From Pseudomonadota bacterium (GTDB lineage Bacteria; BMS3Abin14), in the NCBI GenBank assembly GCA_030636965.1, contig DAOVVW010000100.1:1-5316 (forward strand): a stretch of DNA of 5,316 bases, written 5' to 3'. Shown here piece by piece: positions 1 through 5,316 of the stretch. Each line of letters opens with the position of its first letter. Within the stretch, counting starts at the first letter, position 1. Both the position numbers and the translations under genes were made by a program. The notes below the pieces were generated by a model that was not told the origin of the DNA, searched no databases, and saw only the letters and a list, made by a program, of their open reading frames with translations.

Positions 1-14
1 ATTATTCTCCTTTC
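1..14 (-). promoter_or_regulatory. Ribosome binding site for a gene starting just left of the window
   Basis: Read on the minus strand, positions 14 to 7 give GAAAGGAG, a strong Shine-Dalgarno match, followed by AATAAT up to the window edge. A start codon immediately beyond position 1 would have suitable spacing. This implies a third minus-strand gene downstream of the two receiver genes, separated from them by the repeat region. Confidence 0.5.
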
Positions 15-30
15 GGTTTTGTTATTGTCG

Positions 31-98
31 CAAAAAGTCCGTGAGCGGCTTTTTTCTCCTCGGGAAACGAAAAGCGCGGTTTACGCTTTCCTCACGGA
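31..98 (-). terminator. Possible intrinsic terminator formed by the left 84-bp repeat copy
   Basis: Read on the minus strand, the perfect 8-bp stem TCCGTGAG/CTCACGGA (91-98 with 38-45) is followed directly by CTTTTTG (37-31). An inner 6-bp stem (84-89 with 71-76) with a 7-base loop sits inside. The closing stem with a T-run resembles a terminator, but the loop is very long and the T-run is only five bases. It would end transcription about 270 bases after the TPR-receiver stop codon. Confidence 0.35.
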
Positions 99-145
99 TT
101 GTTGTTATTTGTCGTGAAAAGTCCGTAAGCGGCTTTTCACTCCAC

Positions 146-174
146 GGAAAGGGAAAAACGTCGTTTTCCCTTCC
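146..174. repeat. Inner hairpin of the right 84-bp repeat copy
   Basis: GGGAAAA at 151-157 pairs with TTTTCCC at 164-170, and pairing extends outward through 146-150 and 171-174 with a single bulged base. It is longer than the inner hairpin of the other copy (71-76 with 84-89) and in a different register, so pairing is kept although the sequences differ. Confidence 0.7.
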
Positions 175-210
175 CTCACGAATCCATAACTCACGTTGCA
201 GGTTATGTAT

Positions 211-286
211 TCGGGCGCCCACGCTCGGGCGCGATGATATTATGCAAGTCATCGATCCGGGCGCCCCTAATGGGCGCGTTGATGAC
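211..286. repeat. Pair of GC-rich hairpins in direct repeat
   Basis: GGGCGCCC occurs at 213-220 and again 46 bp away at 259-266. Each starts a hairpin: GCGCCC at 215-220 pairs with GGGCGC at 227-232 (6-base loop), and GCGCCC at 261-266 pairs with GGGCGC at 272-277 (5-base loop). A GATGA-type sequence follows each. A third weak stem, CGATGA (232-237) with TCATCG (249-254), lies between them. The second hairpin sits about 31 bases past the TPR-receiver stop codon, but no T-run follows on the minus strand, so intrinsic termination is not supported. RNA 3'-end stabilisation or a protein-binding site are alternatives. Confidence 0.65.
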
Positions 287-308
287 ACTTACTAGATCGG
301 GCAGAACT

Positions 309-2096
309 TCACTTCCCACTCTTTTTCAGTTTGTCTATCTCCTCCTCAAGCTCCCCGATACGCTTATTGTAGAATTCCTCTACCTGGTAATGTGTCTTGA
401 GGATCCCGTCGACCTTGCTCTTAAGGATAGCTTCTATTCGCCTCTCCTCCCGGGACATGTCCTTTTCCCTGCTACGAAGCGAAATTCTATCCTCAGAGGT
501 ATTATGCAATCCGACTATGGTCTCCATGGTGTCAATATCGATAGGAGCAGCCACTCTGTGATTGAATTCTCCCGCATCTACATTCAGAGACCTCGCGTCT
601 CTGGCAACCAGTATTAGTGTACAGGACCTTATTTCCAGCACGTTCCTGATCAGCCAAGCCGCAAGGTACGGGTCCATGCCCTTCAACGAGTCGGTGATGA
701 GAAGGATATCGGGTACTTCCTTTTCCAGTATCTTGATCATGTTTGAGGAATCATCTCCCTCGGTAAATGTGTACCCCTTTCGGGAACAATAACCTGACAC
801 CCTGGAAGAAAAATCCCTGTCGCCACCGCTGACAATCATTATCTGGAGCTTATGCTCTTCGGACTTTTCATGAACAGGTTCGGGCTCTTCTTCCGGAACC
901 GAAATATCAGGTGCATCGATTGCCATTCGGTAGAATGCATCCAGGAACTCGGCTATCTGGAACGGCTTGTCGAGATATTCGTCTACATTGTACTCGTCCT
1001 GGACCTTTGCCTTGTATTTATATTTTTTATATACAGCCGTGAGTATCATTATTCTGGCTTTCTGTCCCGATTCCTCCTTTATCATCCTGCTCAACTCGAA
1101 TCCGTGCAGTTTCGGAAGCATTGCATCCGTTACAATAAGGGAGGGACGCTCTTTCCTGAATACTTCAAACCCCTCCTCACCATCCCGGGCCGTCAGGACC
1201 TTTAAGCCCTCCTCTTTCAGGATCTGCTCCAGGAGAAGGAGGATCTCCCTTTCATCATCTATCACCAGAACCTTTGTTCCGGTCAGGTCGGCACCTCTGG
1301 AAGACTTTTCCGTTTGAGATTCCTGTGTTTCATCACTGCCCTTCTCGGCATTTTTTCTTATGTTCTCCGCCTTCCTGGCTGCCTTCTTGTCATTGAGATT
1401 TTTCTCAAGTATTTCGAACAAGGATAGGGCCTGTCTTGCCTGGTCGTCCTTTTCAAGCTTTTCGGCAAGGTCGTAAAGGGAATCGGTCGGCAGCTTTGTT
1501 GCAGTCTTGGATGAAGTCAGCTGATCTATAACGGAAATAGCCTCTGCGTTTTCCGGATCGAGTTGCAGCGCTTTCATGAGAAGTTCGAAGGTTTCCTCAT
1601 GTTTCTTTTCGTTATTTACAAGCCTGGCAGCTCTGACATAGCCCTGCGCAGCATGGAAGGGCATTCCCGCTTCATCATTCAGTGAAGCAAACTTGATCCA
1701 GCCGTCCAGGCTCTCGGGAAGGAAACTCGTTACTTTATCATATACGGACACGGCCATTATCAGTTTGCCATTCTGACGGTACATGTCGGACAGGGAATCG
1801 TACACCTTTACCGCGGAGTCAAGGTCGTCCATCTTAGTGTAAATCTCCGCGAGCAGGTAATAGGAATCCTGATTGTCGGGAAAGTCTCTCAGCATCTTCT
1901 TCAGGATAACTATTGCCTTGTTCAGATTCCGGTGAGGGCTGCTCTGTCCTGAAAATATCCTGGCGGCGAAAAGGTAGTGTTTGGCAGCCTCGGTGCTGTC
2001 TTCTTGTTGCTGATAGAGCTGGCCGAGTTTGTTGTGAATGTCCGGCTTGTGCGGCTGCTTTATTAACTGGATAAGGAGATCGTCTATGTTTTCCAT
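309..2096 (-). CDS. TPR protein with receiver and degenerate second receiver domain
   Basis: The 595-residue protein begins with paired amphipathic helices of TPR type (about 21-240; for example LLAEIYTKMDDLDSAVKVYD and a LDPENAEA turn near 179-186), which usually bind partner proteins. A charged linker (about 241-273) leads to a complete receiver (275-392) with D280/D281, phospho-acceptor D324, T353, switch Y374 and K377. A second domain (417-530) keeps a receiver-like strand pattern and an aspartate at 469, but has SGGD in place of the acidic pair, Ala in place of Thr, and Ala-Pro in place of Lys-Pro. A short coiled coil ends the protein (about 540-592). No signal peptide, membrane helix or output domain is visible. 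The ATG at 2094-2096 is the only sensible start: an in-frame TAA lies two codons upstream (2103-2105). It has no clear Shine-Dalgarno sequence. The gene lies 92 bp downstream of the other receiver gene on the same strand, so cotranscription is likely. Confidence 0.93.
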   Translation of the reverse strand: MENIDDLLIQLIKQPHKPDIHNKLGQLYQQQEDSTEAAKHYLFAARIFSGQSSPHRNLNKAIVILKKMLRDFPDNQDSYYLLAEIYTKMDDLDSAVKVYDSLSDMYRQNGKLIMAVSVYDKVTSFLPESLDGWIKFASLNDEAGMPFHAAQGYVRAARLVNNEKKHEETFELLMKALQLDPENAEAISVIDQLTSSKTATKLPTDSLYDLAEKLEKDDQARQALSLFEILEKNLNDKKAARKAENIRKNAEKGSDETQESQTEKSSRGADLTGTKVLVIDDEREILLLLEQILKEEGLKVLTARDGEEGFEVFRKERPSLIVTDAMLPKLHGFELSRMIKEESGQKARIMILTAVYKKYKYKAKVQDEYNVDEYLDKPFQIAEFLDAFYRMAIDAPDISVPEEEPEPVHEKSEEHKLQIMIVSGGDRDFSSRVSGYCSRKGYTFTEGDDSSNMIKILEKEVPDILLITDSLKGMDPYLAAWLIRNVLEIRSCTLILVARDARSLNVDAGEFNHRVAAPIDIDTMETIVGLHNTSEDRISLRSREKDMSREERRIEAILKSKVDGILKTHYQVEEFYNKRIGELEEEIDKLKKSGK

Positions 2097-2122
2097 ATTA
2101 TTTTATACCGTGATGAGTAATT

Positions 2123-2190
2123 AAGTTATTAGTTGTTGGTGGTTAGTTGTTAGTTATAACCAACAACTTGCAACTAACAACTATCAACTT
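2123..2190. repeat. 68-bp imperfect palindrome filling the intergenic spacer
   Basis: Position 2123-2158 matches the reverse complement of 2155-2190 at 29 of 36 positions, with the symmetry centre at the TATA of 2155-2158. The arms are built from variants of GTTGTTAGTT, so shorter alternative hairpins can also form. The right end overlaps the first two bases of the upstream gene's stop codon (2189-2191, read on the minus strand). No T-tract follows on the transcribed strand, so it does not look like a classical intrinsic terminator. It could be a dispersed palindromic element, or an mRNA hairpin that protects the 3' end of the first gene's message or lowers expression of the second. Confidence 0.85.
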
Positions 2191-5100
2191 AGATAGTTAC
2201 ATTCCACCCGGAAAGATCCCAGGTCAGAACCCTTAAAGGAACATCCCCTACATCATAAAGTACAAGCTGTAGTTTCTCGGGAGATTCAAGCATCCCCTTC
2301 CTGGGAAAGGCCACCGTTATACCAACCTCATATAGAAAAATCGGGTTTGCTTCCTTCCCCGCGGAGGCCACATGGCTCATTATAAATTTCCTGTCGGCCA
2401 ACCCCTCCGTAACAACAGCCTCAACTTCGTTCCCGGCCTGATCTCTCAGGGCCAGGTGTGTGGAAAGAGCGTTGGCATATCCCGGAAACCCATCCTTCAG
2501 ATTCTTGGTAAATACCGTCACGTAGAAGGATCTTTCCAGCTCAAAGGTGTCGAAAAGCTCTGCAAGAACCCTGTTCAGTCGATTGCCGGTCCAACTCTCC
2601 TTTTCGGCGGCGAACTGAATTGCAGCCAGCAACTCTTCCCTGCTGTGCAACGTCGCCTGGACCCTTACGTCCTCCGAGACGGACTGCACTGTCTGCTTTC
2701 TCCAGAGCTCTTCGTAGTCGAGCTTTCCCGCTTTTTCCAGGAGAGCGGCTCTTGTGACGTCTCCGGAAGTTACATTATGAGAACTGCTTACGTTCCGGGA
2801 TTCTCTGGCATCCCCTTTCAATGAGGACAGCGTCAGATATCCAGCGAAAAAGACCAGCAAAGCGAGGAGCAGAATAATAGCTATAGTCGTTATTCTTCTC
2901 CTGCCGATGACGACCTCCAGTGGTCTGGAAGTATCCTTGATATGCATGGGGTACAGATGGCTCATCTCTTCCCCCACTATCTTCATCCTCTCTTGATAGG
3001 ACTTTTCGACCAGGTTTTTTAGTTCGTCCTCCGTGACCCGGCGCCTGTCTCTTTCACGGCGGTGTTCCGTTCTCTCTTCCTCGAGAGTCTGTAACATGGT
3101 CTGGAGTTTATCCTCCAGTCGATTCTCCCTCTCCTTCTGTTCAACAAGGGCCGTCTGGGCTTCTGTAACTGTCCTTTCAAGAACGCTCTCAAGCTTGTCC
3201 AACCGAACGGAAAACTCCCTTCGCACAGTGTTATACATATCTGTCTGATCATCTGTTTTTATGGAGTCAACCCAACCGTTGAGGGATTCAGTCTCAATTG
3301 TACCACTCTCCTCCAACCGGCCGAGAAGGTACTTGTTTTCCTCCAGGAGTTTATTGTAGCGGCCCTCGATCTCCTTGATCCTTTCCCGCTCTATTTTTAT
3401 TTCCTCCTCGGATTCCTGAAACCTGACCACCTTTTCCTGTGCCGCTTCAAGCTCTTCCCTCGAACCCTGAAGATCGCGGACTTTTTGACGTTCAGCCGCA
3501 AGCTCTCCCTCTAAGGCCTGAAGCTCACGGACTTTTTCCTGCTCGGTCTCCAGTTTTTCACCCAGATCCTTAAGCTGGGCAACCTTTTCGCGCTCAGCAG
3601 CAAGTTCCCCTTCCAGAGTCTTCAGTTCACCTACTTTTCCTCGTTCTTTTTCCAGCTCTTCGGAAAGCTCCCTGGCTTTGTTCACTGTCTCTTCGGCATC
3701 AGACTCGGCCTGAGTGCGTTTTTTTATCTCCTCTTCGTGCTCTTTTTCCAGCTCTTGAAGAGTCGATCTGCCCCGCTCCAGATCCTCCTCCAGAGTGCTG
3801 ACCTTTCCCGCTTCGGCTTCCGAAACAGTCAATTTCTCTTCCAGAGATCTGACTTTGTCTTCAAGCTCCATCCGCGTCTCAGCCTGATCAGCAAGAATCT
3901 TCTGTTGATTTTCCAACTCCTCTCCCAGAGCCTCGATCTTCCCGTCCCTTTCGGTAACCGTTTCCCTTGTTTCGTTAAGGTCACTTTCGGTCTGCTCGAA
4001 CTTTTGAGTCGCCTCTAACGCATCCTTTTTGGCGCCGGCCTTATCATCTGCCAGCTTATCCCTCTCTTCTTCCAGAGATCTGATACGTTCCTTAGTAGTG
4101 CTAAGCTCGTCGCTAATTGACGAGATGCGTTTTTCCTGCTCCTGCACAACTTCCGGGTCAGGACGGTTTTCTTCCAGTTCCCTGTTAATCTCCTTGAGCC
4201 CGTTTATCTCCTCGGCATGCTCGTTCATCTTAACCCTGAGGTCTACGGTTTCACTCTCCAGGCGCTCATGTACAGCGTTCATGTCTGCAAGCTTGAGTTT
4301 CTGTCCCTCCCACTCTTTTTCAAGGATCTTCTGTTCCTCTATTTTTTCGTTCAGCTGTTCAGCAAAATCATCCCGCTCGCGGGACAGCTTTTCGATGATC
4401 GCCTTATCCCTCGAAGCTCTCTCCATCTCAACTGAATGACTTTTCACAATGGCCTTTGCCTGATCCTCGATCTCATGCTTGGCACCAATAGCCGCCTCGA
4501 GATCCATTTTCTGTTTCTTGTCTTCATCCCTTGCATGCTCCAACGACTTACCGACATCCTCCGCCCTCTTGGTGGCAAGGGTCAACTTTTCCGCGAACTG
4601 CCGTTCCCTGTCCTTATACTCACGCTCCAATGCTTCAAACCTGGTCAGAATATCGTCCTTTTTTATACTGATTGTAGCTAGCTCCGAAAGAAGCTCTTGT
4701 TCGATCTTTTTCTGTTTCTGGACCGTCTCCTCAGAACTCTTGAGCCTGGCCGCCATCTCATTGAGCTTTTCGCCCTGAAGGGCCAGGGCATCCGGACTGG
4801 ATGCTGACGGGATATCTGTTGGCAGGATGAAATCAGTCTTCTGCTCCACTCCCGACTTTTCTTCCATTCTGTGTTTCACACGGTCGCTGTCCTTCAGTAA
4901 ATGAACAACTCTGAGTAGCTCGGTTTTTTTAAAGGGCTTCTGAATATAGGCGTCAGCGCGATGCTTGATGGATGAATGGCGTTTGAGGGACTCTTCGTCC
5001 ACCCCCGCCGACATTATAGCTACTGGTATCCAGGCTGTTTTAGAGTCTTTTTTCAGGATTTCGCAGACGACAACCCCGTTAATGGACGGCATCTGTGCAT

Positions 5101-5316
5101 CCAGAAGGACAAGATCGGGGAGTGTCTCCCTCGCAATATTGAGCCCATCTTCTCCATCCCGGGCCTTATGAACGATCATCCCCTCATCCTCGAGGAAATT
5201 CGACACCATGTTGAGTACGTAATCAGAATCGTCTACCACAAGCACCCTGAATTGTTCATCCCCGACGACAGGAACAGCCCTGTCCTTAACCGGAGGCGCC
5301 GGACCCCTGCCAGGAA
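2189..5316 (-). CDS. Receiver-coiled-coil-transmembrane protein, 5' end beyond the window
   Basis: Residues are numbered from the GTG at 5243-5245. A CheY-like receiver spans about 1-118, with acidic pair D5/D6, phospho-acceptor D49, S79, aromatic switch Y100 and K103 in a KPF motif, so it looks phosphorylatable. Coiled coil rich in Glu, Lys and Leu follows from about 150 to 640, interrupted at P362-P364. A less regular stretch (639-672) leads to more coil (673-760). A run of arginines at 782-784 precedes one hydrophobic helix at 785-807, then about 209 residues without a domain I recognise. The arginines favour a cytoplasmic N-terminus and an extracytoplasmic C-terminus. The frame stays open from 5245 to the right edge and encodes a Pro-rich stretch ending DEQFR directly before the receiver's first strand, so the GTG is probably internal and the start lies outside. 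FrzS and AglZ of Myxococcus share the receiver-plus-coil plan but not the membrane helix. The family is not identified. Confidence 0.9.
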   Translation of the reverse strand, partial: PGRGPAPPVKDRAVPVVGDEQFRVLVVDDSDYVLNMVSNFLEDEGMIVHKARDGEDGLNIARETLPDLVLLDAQMPSINGVVVCEILKKDSKTAWIPVAIMSAGVDEESLKRHSSIKHRADAYIQKPFKKTELLRVVHLLKDSDRVKHRMEEKSGVEQKTDFILPTDIPSASSPDALALQGEKLNEMAARLKSSEETVQKQKKIEQELLSELATISIKKDDILTRFEALEREYKDRERQFAEKLTLATKRAEDVGKSLEHARDEDKKQKMDLEAAIGAKHEIEDQAKAIVKSHSVEMERASRDKAIIEKLSRERDDFAEQLNEKIEEQKILEKEWEGQKLKLADMNAVHERLESETVDLRVKMNEHAEEINGLKEINRELEENRPDPEVVQEQEKRISSISDELSTTKERIRSLEEERDKLADDKAGAKKDALEATQKFEQTESDLNETRETVTERDGKIEALGEELENQQKILADQAETRMELEDKVRSLEEKLTVSEAEAGKVSTLEEDLERGRSTLQELEKEHEEEIKKRTQAESDAEETVNKARELSEELEKERGKVGELKTLEGELAAEREKVAQLKDLGEKLETEQEKVRELQALEGELAAERQKVRDLQGSREELEAAQEKVVRFQESEEEIKIERERIKEIEGRYNKLLEENKYLLGRLEESGTIETESLNGWVDSIKTDDQTDMYNTVRREFSVRLDKLESVLERTVTEAQTALVEQKERENRLEDKLQTMLQTLEEERTEHRRERDRRRVTEDELKNLVEKSYQERMKIVGEEMSHLYPMHIKDTSRPLEVVIGRRRITTIAIILLLALLVFFAGYLTLSSLKGDARESRNVSSSHNVTSGDVTRAALLEKAGKLDYEELWRKQTVQSVSEDVRVQATLHSREELLAAIQFAAEKESWTGNRLNRVLAELFDTFELERSFYVTVFTKNLKDGFPGYANALSTHLALRDQAGNEVEAVVTEGLADRKFIMSHVASAGKEANPIFLYEVGITVAFPRKGMLESPEKLQLVLYDVGDVPLRVLTWDLSGWNVTI
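2825..2893 (-). other. Single transmembrane helix of the receiver-coiled-coil protein
   Basis: Residues 785-807 are almost entirely Ile, Leu, Ala, Val and Phe. They follow a GRRR cluster (781-784) and are followed by a Ser-rich, charged stretch. By the positive-inside rule the receiver and coiled coil face the cytoplasm, and residues from about 810 to 1018 lie in the periplasm or outside. No other hydrophobic segment of similar length is visible in the protein. Confidence 0.88.
3332..3637 (-). repeat. Six tandem 51-bp units encoding 17-residue coiled-coil repeats
   Basis: Residues 537-638 of the receiver-coiled-coil protein divide without gaps into six 17-residue units. The first four begin KVGEL, KVAQL, KVREL and KVRDL; the last two (KVVRF, RIKEI) are more diverged. 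Units 1 and 3 share LEGELAAER, and their DNA is also similar, so a 34-residue (102-bp) pair may have been duplicated. Hydrophobic positions 2, 5, 8 and 12 recur in most units. A seventh, weaker unit may precede at 520-536. Confidence 0.8.

Larger units (their letters stand above)
21..184 (-). repeat. Two tandem copies of an 84-bp hairpin-forming element
   Basis: Copies at about 21-100 and 104-184 are offset by 84 bp. Ungapped, 27-98 matches 111-182 at 56 of 72 positions. Each copy has an outer stem whose arms start 53 bp apart: 38-45 with 91-98 (perfect), and 122-129 with 175-182 (two wobble pairs if read as minus-strand RNA). Each encloses an inner hairpin. A conserved stretch reading GAAAAGCCGC on the minus strand separates the inner hairpin from the closing arm. 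It resembles a dispersed intergenic repeat or a structured leader or trailer RNA. Copies elsewhere in the genome cannot be seen from here. Confidence 0.8.
1..308. other. Non-coding, hairpin-rich intergenic region
   Basis: No convincing gene lies left of the TPR-receiver gene. Open frames on both strands exist only because the repeat period (84 bp) is a multiple of three. They lack ribosome binding sites, start at GTG, and encode low-complexity repeats of themselves. The stretch holds two GC-rich hairpins, two copies of an 84-bp hairpin repeat and a probable ribosome binding site at the edge, listed separately. Confidence 0.7.

Noticed and set aside
21..286. CRISPR array
   Set aside because: Only two copies of each repeat, diverged and with no unique spacers; they are structured tandem repeats.
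22..288. 88-codon open frame on the minus strand through the left intergenic region
   Set aside because: It starts at GTG without a Shine-Dalgarno sequence, lies entirely in the hairpin repeats, and stays open only because the repeat period of 84 is divisible by three. Its protein is a self-repeat with no recognisable fold.
41..295. 84-codon open frame on the plus strand over the same repeats
   Set aside because: Same reasoning: GTG start, no ribosome binding site, and a frame kept open by the repeat period on both strands at once.
234..617. 127-codon plus-strand open frame running into the 3' end of the TPR-receiver gene
   Set aside because: Mostly antisense to a clearly coding region, with no supported start or domain.
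2097..2130. Possible -10 box (TATAAA on the minus strand) just before the TPR-receiver gene
   Set aside because: It lies only a few bases from the ATG, and no acceptable -35 sits about 17 bp upstream, so a promoter is not supported.
3019..3252. 77-codon minus-strand open frame in another register of the large gene
   Set aside because: It overlaps the coiled-coil coding sequence out of frame, with no independent evidence.
3332..3637. Tandem 51-bp DNA repeat as a non-coding minisatellite
   Set aside because: The units are in frame and conserved as 17-residue protein repeats inside a long coding sequence, so they are protein repeats.
4029..4439. 136-codon Ser/Leu-rich plus-strand open frame
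   Set aside because: It is the complement of Glu/Lys/Leu coiled-coil codons, a typical antisense shadow.

Overview
The window is about 94% coding on the minus strand. It carries two large genes transcribed right to left, a 92-bp spacer between them, and about 308 bp of repeat-rich, apparently non-coding DNA at the left edge. Base composition is moderate. Membrane-tethered receiver proteins, TPR-receiver fusions and hairpin-rich intergenic repeats fit a Gram-negative bacterium of the deltaproteobacterial/Desulfobacterota or Nitrospirota kind. That placement is an impression only; no marker gene is present.

Layout from upstream to downstream on the transcribed (minus) strand. (1) From the right edge (5316) to 2189 lies a protein of more than 1018 residues whose N-terminus is cut by the window. 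It has a proline-rich lead-in, a complete CheY-like receiver domain, about 600 residues of mostly coiled coil (including six consecutive 17-residue repeats), one transmembrane helix, and a C-terminal domain of about 209 residues predicted to lie outside the cytoplasm. (2) The spacer at 2097-2188 is almost filled by a 68-bp imperfect palindrome that reaches into the stop codon of the first gene. (3) From 2096 to 309 lies a 595-residue protein with N-terminal TPR-type helices, a complete receiver, a second degenerate receiver-like domain, and a short C-terminal coiled coil. (4) From 308 to 1 there are two GC-rich hairpins 46 bp apart, two copies of an 84-bp hairpin repeat, and a strong Shine-Dalgarno sequence at the very edge, which suggests that another minus-strand gene starts just outside the window.

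Neither protein has a visible kinase, DNA-binding, cyclic-di-GMP or other enzymatic output domain. Both join a phosphorylatable receiver to protein-interaction architecture (coiled coil or TPR). The simplest inference is a phosphorylation-responsive scaffold pair: a membrane-anchored coiled-coil protein and a soluble TPR adaptor, both fed by kinases encoded elsewhere. The nearest architectural analogues I can name are the Myxococcus motility proteins FrzS and AglZ (pseudo-receiver plus long coiled coil). Those lack the membrane helix and outer domain seen here, so the role is not assigned.
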